Shown here: one piece after another, positions 6,187 through 12,078 of the stretch | Numbering within the stretch: position 1 is the stretch's first letter | Layout: each line of letters begins with the position of its first letter | NCBI GenBank assembly: GCA_029881555.1 | Contig: JAOUMI010000012.1 | Location: 1 to 12,078, forward strand | Origin: Candidatus Bathyarchaeota archaeon | Lineage (GTDB): Archaea > Thermoproteota > Bathyarchaeia > Bathyarchaeales > Bathyarchaeaceae | Direction of reading: 5' to 3' | Length of the DNA stretch: 12,078 nt | Translations under genes and position numbers: made by a program | The notes under the pieces: generated by a model | The model's input: the letters and a program-made list of their open reading frames with translations, nothing else | What the model was told of the DNA's origin: nothing | Databases searched by the model: none

Positions 6187-7515
6187 TTACTCCTCTTCTT
6201 CTGGGGCGGTCCTAGGCGAGATTTCGTGGGCTATGTTTGTGATGAGAAGCTTTTTGACTTCTTCAACATCTTTTGTCTGTCCTAGGGCCCACATGAGCTT
6301 CACCAAGGCGGTTTCGGGTAGCATGTCTTCAAGCGGGATCACTCCCATTGCTAGAAGGTCTCGACCCGTGTCGTAAACGTTCATGCCCAAGCGCCCCCAA
6401 ATACACTGGGAGGTCATTGCAACAACCACATTGTTTTTAACAGCTTGCCTGATCGCTGAGAAACAGTAACTGCTCACGTGGCCCAGCCCTGTTCCCTCAA
6501 GAATTATGCCTCTGCAACCTTCTTCGACGTACCACTTGAGGACTTTGGGGTTCAAACCTGGATGAGACTTGACCAGAGCCACTTTCTCATCAAAGTCTGG
6601 TTTTAAGACCAGTTTTCTTGAGAGGTCGCGTTGGCGATAATCTTCCACCAACATAGTGATCTTCTCGTTTTCCATCCTAGCGAGCGGTAGGGCGTTCACG
6701 GACTGAAAAGTGTCCCGCCGACTCGTGTGGCATTTTCTAACCTTGGTTCCCCGATGGAGCACGATAAAAGTGTCTGAAATCGTTTCGTGCATAACTAAGA
6801 CCACCTCGGCAAAAGGAGCCCATGCAGCCGCCCTCACCGCTCCTATCAGGTTTGTTGCGGCGTCTGAACTGGGGCGGTCAGCGGATCGTTGGGAACCCAC
6901 CATTATCACGGGTACCGGCAGGTTTTGAAGTGCGAAGCTTAACGCGGCTGCGGTGTATGCCATCGTGTCGGTTCCGTGGGGCACCACAACTCCTGCTGCG
7001 CCTTTTTGGATGTGTTTGGCAACGGTTTTGGCTGCTTCTGACCAGTGTTTTGCTGTGATGTTTTCGCTGTAGAGGCTGAAGAGAATCCTAGCGTCTATTG
7101 TGGCGACTTCCGAGAGTTCTGGAACGACGCTGTAGAGGTCGCTTGCGGAGAGGGCAGAGCGCACTCCCCCTGTTCTGTAGTCCACTCGGCTGGCGATGGT
7201 GCCTCCGGTGCTGATGATCGCCACTTTAGGTAGGCCGGGCTTTTGTTTTGGAAGCGGTGGCGGTGTGAAGGTTGGTTTAGTTCCTACACCGATTTTTTGG
7301 ATGTGTGTATTAGGGGTGACGCGGATTCCTACATTATAGCCGCTCTTCATCTTGATTACAACGTGTTTTTCATCGCCGTATTCGGATCGAGGGATAAGGA
7401 GTCCCTCGTAGGTTTTTGCTTCTTTTGTGACACGGATGAGGTCGCCGATTTCGGCGCCAGCTTTCCTAAGAACTTGTAACGTTTTTCCTTTATATCCTAG
7501 AAATCCTTCGCTCAA
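6187..7515 (-). CDS. gatD: Glu-tRNA(Gln) amidotransferase subunit D (asparaginase-like)
   Basis: GatD is the glutaminase half of the archaeal GatDE enzyme: it frees ammonia from an amide donor and channels it to GatE. The 442-residue protein is full length. Residues about 1-76 form the small beta-barrel found in front of GatD (GDLIRVT...YEGLLIP...KMKSGYNVGI). A proline-rich linker (81-95) leads to the L-asparaginase fold. Catalytic residues are visible: T103 in ISTGGTIAS, T182-D183 in PHGTDTMAY, and K261 in KCHTSRRDTF. The linker and barrel separate it from a free asparaginase. The start is TTG at 7515, with GGAG 9 nt upstream; no better upstream start is seen. It is the first gene of a minus-strand run that continues with gatE, with a TATA box at 7583-7593. 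Confidence 0.96.
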   Translation of the reverse strand: MSEGFLGYKGKTLQVLRKAGAEIGDLIRVTKEAKTYEGLLIPRSEYGDEKHVVIKMKSGYNVGIRVTPNTHIQKIGVGTKPTFTPPPLPKQKPGLPKVAIISTGGTIASRVDYRTGGVRSALSASDLYSVVPELSEVATIDARILFSLYSENITAKHWSEAAKTVAKHIQKGAAGVVVPHGTDTMAYTAAALSFALQNLPVPVIMVGSQRSADRPSSDAATNLIGAVRAAAWAPFAEVVLVMHETISDTFIVLHRGTKVRKCHTSRRDTFQSVNALPLARMENEKITMLVEDYRQRDLSRKLVLKPDFDEKVALVKSHPGLNPKVLKWYVEEGCRGIILEGTGLGHVSSYCFSAIRQAVKNNVVVAMTSQCIWGRLGMNVYDTGRDLLAMGVIPLEDMLPETALVKLMWALGQTKDVEEVKKLLITNIAHEISPRTAPEEEE

Positions 7516-7582
7516 ACTTTATTTCTCCAATTCTTATACTGTACCGCACTACTACTGCCTATAATCACTGTCTAATATGTTA

Positions 7583-7593
7583 GATATATAAAA
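7583..7593 (-). promoter_or_regulatory. TATA box of the gatD-gatE operon
   Basis: TTTTATATATC on the minus strand fits the archaeal TATA consensus and lies in an AT-rich gap. The expected transcript start is near 7562, giving a leader of about 47 nt that contains the GGAG ribosome binding site of gatD. Confidence 0.55.
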
Positions 7594-7651
7594 TTAAATT
7601 GGAGTTTTTGACTGTTTGGCTTCACTTGTGTATGGTTGGGTTGACCTTTGT

Positions 7652-7912
7652 CTATTTTATTTTTAAATATTGCTTTAGTGCGTTGGTTACTGTCTCGGAC
7701 AATGTCAATTGTTTCTTGTGCATTCTTTTTGTAACTTCTTCCCATAATTCGTAATCTATGGCGAAAGCTACGTCTAGATATTGTCTAGGTGTTTTCTTGG
7801 TCTGTTCAGTTTCCAACACTTGTTCCGTTCGCAACGGTTTATCCCTCTGTACGGACCGAATAGTCTTGGGGGTGTGTGAGTGTTCGGTCTCAACTGAAAA
7901 AAGGTTGGACAC
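7652..7912 (-). CDS. Small ribbon-helix-helix (CopG/Arc-like) protein with disordered N-terminal tail
   Basis: 86 residues from a GTG at 7912. The first ~43 residues are charged and polar with no predicted fold (many T, E, K, R). Residues 44-85 look like a ribbon-helix-helix domain: a strand (LDVAFAI), a first helix (DYELWEEVTKRMHKK) and a second helix starting at the TLSETV turn and ending NALKQYLK. Such domains form dimers that insert the paired strands into DNA, as in CopG-type repressors and antitoxins. No toxin gene lies beside it: the next genes are gatD on one side and a secreted protease on the other, so an antitoxin role has no support here. The start is uncertain, as no clear ribosome binding site precedes the GTG and an internal start near residue 32 is possible. 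The domain assignment is by pattern. Confidence 0.7.
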   Translation of the reverse strand: MSNLFSVETEHSHTPKTIRSVQRDKPLRTEQVLETEQTKKTPRQYLDVAFAIDYELWEEVTKRMHKKQLTLSETVTNALKQYLKIK

Positions 7913-8078
7913 TAAGATAAGGGTTTTTGATTATCACTTATGATTTGGAAAGTGTAGCTGTTTTATTTCGAAATGATCTGTTTTAGAAAGAGTGATTTCA
8001 CCGAGTCTTCTGGCATACCTATTTGCGTGTGCAATGAATGTAGAGCAGAAGGAAATGGCTGTATTCTCCGAAGAAAGG

Positions 8079-10949
8079 TTACATGGTTTTTCCGTAGTTT
8101 TTGCTCAGCTCGAATAGGTCAGAAGCATCGATCTTGCCGTCGCCGTTGAAGTCGCAGTTTGGGTTCCAGTTTGGCTTTAAAGAGTCGCAAGCATACGCTT
8201 TGCTCACGTCAGACAAGTCAGAAGCGTCAACCGTGCCATCACCATCCACATCACCTATAATAGTCACGAAAACCGTGTCGTCGACGAATGTGTTGTTGGC
8301 TGTGTCTCTTTCGCGTGGGACTGGATGGGCGTAAGCGCTTATGGTATAGTTGCCGTGGGGAATGCCGGTTGTATTCCATGTGAAGAGGATGGTTGTGGAG
8401 TTTCCACTTGTTAGCGTTACATTTTGTATCCCAATAGTGACCTCGTCCCCGATTACTGTCGCATTTAGATCTGCGTAAGCTGTAACATTGAAAGTTTCAG
8501 TACTCCAGCCTTGGTTTATGATAGTTACGTTGGTGATTAGAGAGCATCCTTGTCCAACCACAGTTTTGGGAAGAGTAATGCCGCTAATCGCGATATTGGG
8601 AGGAACAAGCCAATCTACAGAATTAATTATTAGAGTATCTCTTTCGGATTGGTTTAGGCAAAAAATTGGGAACGCATAATACACAACAGATCCGTTGCCA
8701 GTTCCGGTTCCATCAAACACCGTGACAGCAGTCAAAGACGTGTCTGTGTAACGGATGACTTCGAACCCTCCATTTGTTGGGACAACACCATCATCATATG
8801 ATGGGTCTGAAAGCCATGTGAAGCTTGTTGGCAAATCTTGAGTTACTGGATGAGTTGGAGCGGTTACCGTTAATCCGAGTGCTTCGGTGTAGTCGACCTG
8901 AAAGATTGCATGTGCCACATTGGTCATAAAGTTGTCTGTCTCATGGTTGTAAGCAACGTCTTCGCCTTCGAGGAGGATATTTCCGCCCTGAGAGAGATAA
9001 GATTCTAATGTTGCCGCGTCGGTTTGGTCAACGGCCCAATCATAATAGTCGCCACAAGTCCAGATTACAAGCTTTGATTTGATTAGGCAGTCTAGGGGCG
9101 GGTTGCCCATAGATGATTCGCTCCAAACTGCATAGTCGTAGCCCGCAACCGTCAGAGCTGATTCGAACTCTGGAAGGCTGGTTCCATAAGCCCATGGGCG
9201 TCCGTCGTTGTCATCCACAATGAGGATGTCGGGCAGGTAGCGGGGCTCAATGATGACCCTCCAAGAAGGGTTCGCTGTGTCTGTGTTTCCTGCATTAGCT
9301 ATGATCAATGTCACATTCTCAAACGCGTCGTAAGACAGATCAACATACCCGTCTTTTTGAGCGTCGAGAGAAAATGTCTTGTTTGCAATCACTCCGCTTT
9401 TCTTCGTAGCGAGTATGACAAGGTAATTCGTTGTCAAGTCGAATCCATCGAAGAATATTCGGTAATCTTCTATTGTGGGATCCAACTTTAACGTTATGTA
9501 ATCCGTCGCCCACCTATCCATCCAAGCATCATAGTTCACGTTTCCCTGATCTATCACGACGTAGCCAAAAGGCAGAGCGGAAGCATTGTATTGGTATTCA
9601 AGCCATACTCCATCAAAGGTGGTTGTTCCAGTCAGGGTTGCTCTATAATCAGCGCCATCAACATACATGTTCTCCAGAAAGAAGTTTGCTATCGTAAATC
9701 GGCCAAATTCAATTAGTAAACTGGAACCTTTGCCGACTAAAACATTGTCTATCGCCGTAAGCCCGTCGGTTGTTTCCATTTCTTCCCAAATATCCCTGAT
9801 TACGACGTCTCCGAAGTCCTCAGACAAACGCTTGGCGAAAATGAAGTTCCCATACGCATGAGAATCTTGGGTTGATTCCAAACCCAGAACATCAGATCTC
9901 TGAAACCAGTAGGGAAGGTATTGATAGTTGTCATTTACATCTGGGTAGACTTCATCTTCCATGTATGTCGCCGTCGTCTCCATCCACCAGCTTTCCTCAA
10001 GAGTGTCATAATAAAATTGTATGGCATGGAAGAATTCGTGCGCCGCCGTGACCTGCATAGACGGTAATTGTGGTGTAGGAAATCCCACATAATCGTTGTC
10101 TACTCCAATGTAACTATAATAGGAAAGGCTGTCGATCCCGCTTTCTGGCATTGCATACCCGTAAAAACTCATGTTATAAACGAAAACATCGTATCTTCCG
10201 TCTGGGTTTCGTCCGTTAAGGTCGTTGGGTTCGGATGAGTCGTCGGGAGGCTGATGGAATCCTCTGATGACTACCTCAAAGTTCCTGACGTATTCAAAGA
10301 TCTCCCCAAAATTTTCGACGTAGTCCGGAACGCCGTTAGTATTGGCGTCTGACGGTGGCACCGCGTCTGCAACGTTCCCGCCATCTGAACCATTCGTCCA
10401 ATGTATTACGAAATTTGTTGTGTTGTAAAGTTGCGGAAGTAGATGCTGCTTTTCGTCAACACCCCCCTCCACATCAGTTGGCCTTTCAAGAACGAAGTCT
10501 AACTGGTTTTGTGTTTCGGAACTCAGCTTGTTCCATTGCTCCTTTATCTCCAAGAGTAACATTGTGCCGCTTTTTCTGTAAGCCTGTACTTCTTCCTGAG
10601 ACAAAGCGTATTCCGTGTTAGATAGTCTTGTTGGATCAAAAACAGCCCATGTCTTATACAACATATATAGATCAACAGATATTTTCCCAGACAAATAGTC
10701 TGCCTCCAGCCTTTGCAAACCATCTGATGAGGACCGCAAAAGTGTATTATGTACGAACCCATCCGAACTTCTTTGCTCAGCCGTATCTAAGGCAGCCCGC
10801 GAAACAATTGAAGGCTCTCGTGAACGCTCATTAACGGGGACACGCAAATCCGTTAACATCCCAGAAGTGTGTTGCACATATGTTGCAAAAACCGAAAACA
10901 ATAAAAGACCCGTCATAAACAAAGCCAAACTCTTTATTCCCATCTCCAT
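8079..10949 (-). CDS. Secreted multidomain zinc metalloprotease with C-terminal dockerin
   Basis: 956 residues, exported. A Sec signal peptide spans about 1-30 (hydrophobic SLALFMTGLLLFSVFATYV). After a pro-region, residues about 170-470 carry a gluzincin-like protease core: HEFFH at 304-308 with the zinc-binding histidines and catalytic glutamate, and WWMETTATYMED at 321-332 with E324 as a likely third zinc ligand. This resembles the MXAN_6640-type putative metalloproteases. Residues 573-781 (ILIVDDNDG... to SVDWL) look like a class I glutamine amidotransferase-like or ThuA-like fold, with no obvious catalytic Cys-His pair. Residues about 784-890 match a CARDB-type adhesion domain (IINQGWSTETFNVTAYA). 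The end is a type I dockerin with two calcium loops, GDVDGDGTVDASD at 899-911 and DFNGDGKIDASD at 933-944. Many N-x-S/T sites suggest glycosylation. The ATG at 10949 has AGGAAAGGAAG before it; a second ATG at 10943 is possible. No cohesin partner is in the window. Confidence 0.9.
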   Translation of the reverse strand: MEMGIKSLALFMTGLLLFSVFATYVQHTSGMLTDLRVPVNERSREPSIVSRAALDTAEQRSSDGFVHNTLLRSSSDGLQRLEADYLSGKISVDLYMLYKTWAVFDPTRLSNTEYALSQEEVQAYRKSGTMLLLEIKEQWNKLSSETQNQLDFVLERPTDVEGGVDEKQHLLPQLYNTTNFVIHWTNGSDGGNVADAVPPSDANTNGVPDYVENFGEIFEYVRNFEVVIRGFHQPPDDSSEPNDLNGRNPDGRYDVFVYNMSFYGYAMPESGIDSLSYYSYIGVDNDYVGFPTPQLPSMQVTAAHEFFHAIQFYYDTLEESWWMETTATYMEDEVYPDVNDNYQYLPYWFQRSDVLGLESTQDSHAYGNFIFAKRLSEDFGDVVIRDIWEEMETTDGLTAIDNVLVGKGSSLLIEFGRFTIANFFLENMYVDGADYRATLTGTTTFDGVWLEYQYNASALPFGYVVIDQGNVNYDAWMDRWATDYITLKLDPTIEDYRIFFDGFDLTTNYLVILATKKSGVIANKTFSLDAQKDGYVDLSYDAFENVTLIIANAGNTDTANPSWRVIIEPRYLPDILIVDDNDGRPWAYGTSLPEFESALTVAGYDYAVWSESSMGNPPLDCLIKSKLVIWTCGDYYDWAVDQTDAATLESYLSQGGNILLEGEDVAYNHETDNFMTNVAHAIFQVDYTEALGLTVTAPTHPVTQDLPTSFTWLSDPSYDDGVVPTNGGFEVIRYTDTSLTAVTVFDGTGTGNGSVVYYAFPIFCLNQSERDTLIINSVDWLVPPNIAISGITLPKTVVGQGCSLITNVTIINQGWSTETFNVTAYADLNATVIGDEVTIGIQNVTLTSGNSTTILFTWNTTGIPHGNYTISAYAHPVPRERDTANNTFVDDTVFVTIIGDVDGDGTVDASDLSDVSKAYACDSLKPNWNPNCDFNGDGKIDASDLFELSKNYGKTM

Positions 10950-10966
10950 TCTTCCTTTCCTATTAG

Positions 10967-11077
10967 CTATTTACTCCTACCTAGAGGGGCACGTCCTTTA
11001 AGCGCGCGCAATGCCAGCGCTAACATGCTAGTTAGAAGCAGTGTTAGCATTATTCCCGATACTGCTTTTATCTTCAT
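10967..11077 (-). CDS. 36-residue signal-peptide-like small ORF upstream of the protease
   Basis: ATG at 11077 to TAG at 10969-10967. A good ribosome binding site (GGAAAGGGA) directly precedes the ATG, as expected for a translated start. The peptide begins MKIKAVSG, then has a hydrophobic run IMLTLLLTSMLALAL, and ends with a basic tail (RALKGRAPLGRSK). This is the layout of a Sec signal peptide or a single-pass membrane microprotein. It stops 17 bp before the protease ATG, and that gap holds the protease's own ribosome binding site, so the two would be translated from one mRNA. It may be a real small peptide, a leader controlling the protease, or the 5' remnant of a lost secreted protein gene. 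The sequence alone cannot choose. It is too short for ordinary gene callers. Confidence 0.5.
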   Translation of the reverse strand: MKIKAVSGIMLTLLLTSMLALALRALKGRAPLGRSK

Positions 11078-11139
11078 TCCCTTTCCAATTTCCGCATTAA
11101 CTACGTGAATGACTGATATTTCTCATTTACGAAACAATC

Positions 11140-11151
11140 GTCTATAAGTCT
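11140..11151 (-). promoter_or_regulatory. Weak TATA-like element upstream of the small ORF and protease
   Basis: GACTTATAGACG on the minus strand lies about 68 bp before the small ORF start and would give a leader near 43 nt. It is a poor match to the archaeal consensus, and no better element is seen between 11078 and 11244. Confidence 0.25.
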
Positions 11152-11244
11152 AGAACAGGAAACATAGATAGGGTAACACCGATGACCTCTCCTGTATGCT
11201 TTCATCAAGTGTTTGCACACGGTACATTTTACCAGACCTGAGCC

Positions 11245-11566
11245 TCAATAATACTGCAAAACTAAGTATGCACATAGGATAAGCAACACAACACCCAGCC
11301 ATTCCTACAGAAACCCAAAAACCCAGAATACCGTGGCCTTAATGACACGCGAATTGTGGTTACCCGCTCCCAGCCTATTGTGATAAATATGTGTCCTCCA
11401 AACCCCCAGCCAGCCGCACCAACAAGCAACATAGCGAACGCTTCAAAAAGACGAGTGTGACCCACATGCCTACGTCCGTCAGAAGGTTAAGCAACCAAAG
11501 TGTAACAAGATCAACAGCCAAGACAGCTAGAGCTATACTCACAGCTATAATTAACGTTACTCCCAT
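11245..11566 (-). pseudogene. Frameshifted small membrane protein remnant
   Basis: Three minus-strand frames each give one part of what looks like a single protein of about 105 residues with three membrane segments. Frame one starts at ATG 11566: MGVTLIIAVSIALAVLAVDL and on to LLTDVG, a first membrane helix. Frame two takes over near 11460: RLFEAFAMLLVGAAGWGFGG, then HIFITIGWERV, a second helix and loop. After RVSLRPRY the reading moves to a third frame (ILGFWVSVGMAG). A further shift gives LGVVLLILCAYLVLQYY and a TGA at 11247-11245, a natural membrane end. At least two, probably three, frameshifts are needed. No ribosome binding site precedes the ATG. The family is not recognised. Either the gene is decayed or the assembly has indel errors; I cannot tell which. 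Confidence 0.5.
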
Positions 11567-11755
11567 GAATCAAAAATTTGCATTTATTATTTTTGGGAGT
11601 TTCTGTTAAGCAAAAATAGAAGTTAACGTCTAGGAAAATCACAGTTTTTGATAATCGAGTGTCTATGTAGCCATGTAAACTTTGTACAAATAATCGAAGA
11701 AACTGGTTTCTATGAATAGAGGCTACAGTGCTGTATGCGTGCATGCTTTAAGACT

Positions 11756-11947
11756 TTACTCTTCCAGGGGTTCTTCAAAGGGTTCTATAGTCAGTTTCTT
11801 GTTCCCGATCTTAAATGACACTTTAACTCTCACCGAAGACTCTGTCTTAAATGGAAACATTGAATCAGTCGCCATGTCTAATGGTAGATAGATCAGGTAT
11901 TTGCCGTCAGCCCTTCTGAACAACCTTCCTTTACCAACATTGACCAC
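11756..11947 (-). CDS. AbrB/SpoVT-like small archaeal protein
   Basis: 63 residues from a GTG at 11947. A near-perfect ribosome binding site (AGGGGGTGAT) ends 3 nt before the GTG, with its GGGGG core 7 nt away. The sequence has the swapped-hairpin pattern of AbrB-type domains: a short basic strand (GKGRLFRRADG), the strand KYLIYLPLD, a short helix (MATDSMFPF), and the strand pair SVRVKVSFKIGNKKLTIEP, then an acidic tail. AbrB-type proteins dimerise and usually bind DNA as regulators or antitoxins. This one has no recognisable toxin beside it, so its role is unknown. A TATA-like stretch at 12023-12031 upstream could drive it with a leader of about 55 nt. The residue pattern and start signal make a real gene likely; the fold call is by pattern. 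Confidence 0.75.
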   Translation of the reverse strand: MVNVGKGRLFRRADGKYLIYLPLDMATDSMFPFKTESSVRVKVSFKIGNKKLTIEPFEEPLEE

Positions 11948-11950
11948 ATA

Positions 11951-11960
11951 ATCACCCCCT
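11951..11960 (-). promoter_or_regulatory. Strong ribosome binding site of the AbrB-like gene
   Basis: AGGGGGTGAT on the minus strand differs in one base from the full complement of the archaeal 16S tail (AGGAGGTGAT). It selects GTG 11947 over the out-of-frame ATG at 11950. Confidence 0.7.
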
Positions 11961-12022
11961 ATGCTTCAATGAATTATAACATAGATAGCATACTCTTTAT
12001 TAAATATTTATGAAACATTGTT

Positions 12023-12031
12023 CTATATAAA
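12023..12031. promoter_or_regulatory. TATA box, probably bidirectional
   Basis: CTATATAAA on the plus strand (TTTATATAG on the minus) matches the archaeal consensus either way. Plus: its centre is about 25 bp before the ATG at 12052, the exact distance for a leaderless transcript. Minus: it would start transcription near 12002 for the AbrB-like gene. Confidence 0.45.
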
Positions 12032-12051
12032 TCAAAAGTGCTCACTGCTAC

Positions 12052-12078
12052 ATGGAAGTTAACAGCAGACACAGTTTT
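12052..12078 (+). CDS. First nine codons of a probable leaderless gene (cut by window edge)
   Basis: ATG at 12052 opens a frame that stays open to the edge (MEVNSRHSF). A good TATA box is centred about 25 bp upstream, so the transcript would begin at or next to the ATG; no ribosome binding site is present, as expected for leaderless mRNAs. Nine codons say nothing about function, and the call rests on promoter spacing alone. Confidence 0.3.

Larger units (their letters stand above)
10950..11755. other. Gene-poor stretch between protease and AbrB-like gene
   Basis: About 800 bp with no intact gene of normal size. It holds the 36-residue signal-peptide-like ORF (10967-11077), the broken membrane gene (11245-11566), and a 12-bp palindrome TACAGTGCTGTA at 11724-11735. 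I see nothing I can support in 11078-11244 beyond a weak TATA-like element, nor in 11567-11755. No tRNA cloverleaf, repeat array or insertion-sequence end was found. Confidence 0.6.

Noticed and set aside
7973-8130. Plus-strand frame of about 53 codons with clustered cysteines (CVCNEC, GNGC), suggestive of a zinc-binding piece
   Set aside because: No ribosome binding site, no promoter at a sensible distance, and it runs into the dockerin-coding end of the protease on the other strand. It could be a gene scrap but is not supported.
10355-10834. Antisense and alternate-frame ORFs within the protease N-terminal region
   Set aside because: The protease frame is continuous with signal peptide and domain order intact; the others are chance frames.
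11724-11735. Palindrome TACAGTGCTGTA downstream of the AbrB-like gene
   Set aside because: Arms of 5 bp with a 2-nt centre cannot form a stable RNA hairpin, and the site is at the gene's 3' side, an unlikely operator position; chance is the simplest reading.
11511-11744. 77-residue minus-strand frame across the gap left of the AbrB-like gene
   Set aside because: It overlaps the membrane-protein remnant in another frame, has no ribosome binding site, and its composition (many S, C, Y, N with no pattern) looks random.
1-12078. CRISPR array, tRNA, rRNA, insertion sequence, attachment site
   Set aside because: Scanned the gaps on both strands for spaced direct repeats, cloverleaf arms and transposase motifs; none seen. 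Defence-type functions for the small regulators have no supporting neighbour.

Overview
This window looks like a chromosomal piece of an archaeon, most likely from the Bathyarchaeia or a neighbouring TACK lineage. The signs are a GatD-GatE tRNA amidotransferase pair (an archaea-only enzyme), a HerA-NurA pair, TATA-box promoters, AGGAGGTGAT-type ribosome binding sites, many GTG/TTG starts, and a secreted dockerin-ended protease. The lineage is an inference; no rRNA or other marker is present.

Left block (1-3572). A HerA-family ATPase (cut by the window edge) lies 2 bp downstream of nurA on the minus strand. nurA diverges from a small plus-strand gene across a 91-94 bp gap holding one nearly symmetric TATA-like element. 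That small gene belongs to a local set of four (1780-2190 plus; 2181-2687, 2689-3156 and 3159-3572 minus). All four share a short beta-beta-alpha N-terminus and appear to end in a winged helix. They fall into two homologous pairs, first with fourth and second with third. I do not recognise the family; this is the most interesting item here.

Middle block (3681-7515, minus strand). gatD and gatE are 8 bp apart. A family I inorganic pyrophosphatase follows 71 bp downstream of gatE, and the three minus-strand winged-helix genes follow that. gatD has a good TATA box. This is translation housekeeping: GatDE turns Glu-tRNA(Gln) into Gln-tRNA(Gln), and the pyrophosphatase removes PPi made by aminoacylation and polymerases.

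Right block (7652-12078). This part looks more accessory. It holds a ribbon-helix-helix type small protein, a 956-residue secreted zinc metalloprotease (HEFFH) with glutaminase-like, CARDB-like and dockerin regions, and a 36-residue signal-peptide-like ORF just upstream of the protease. It also holds a three-frame broken remnant of a small membrane protein, an AbrB-like 63-residue protein with a strong ribosome binding site, and the first nine codons of a probable leaderless gene at the right edge. No tRNA, rRNA, CRISPR array, insertion sequence or long repeat was seen.
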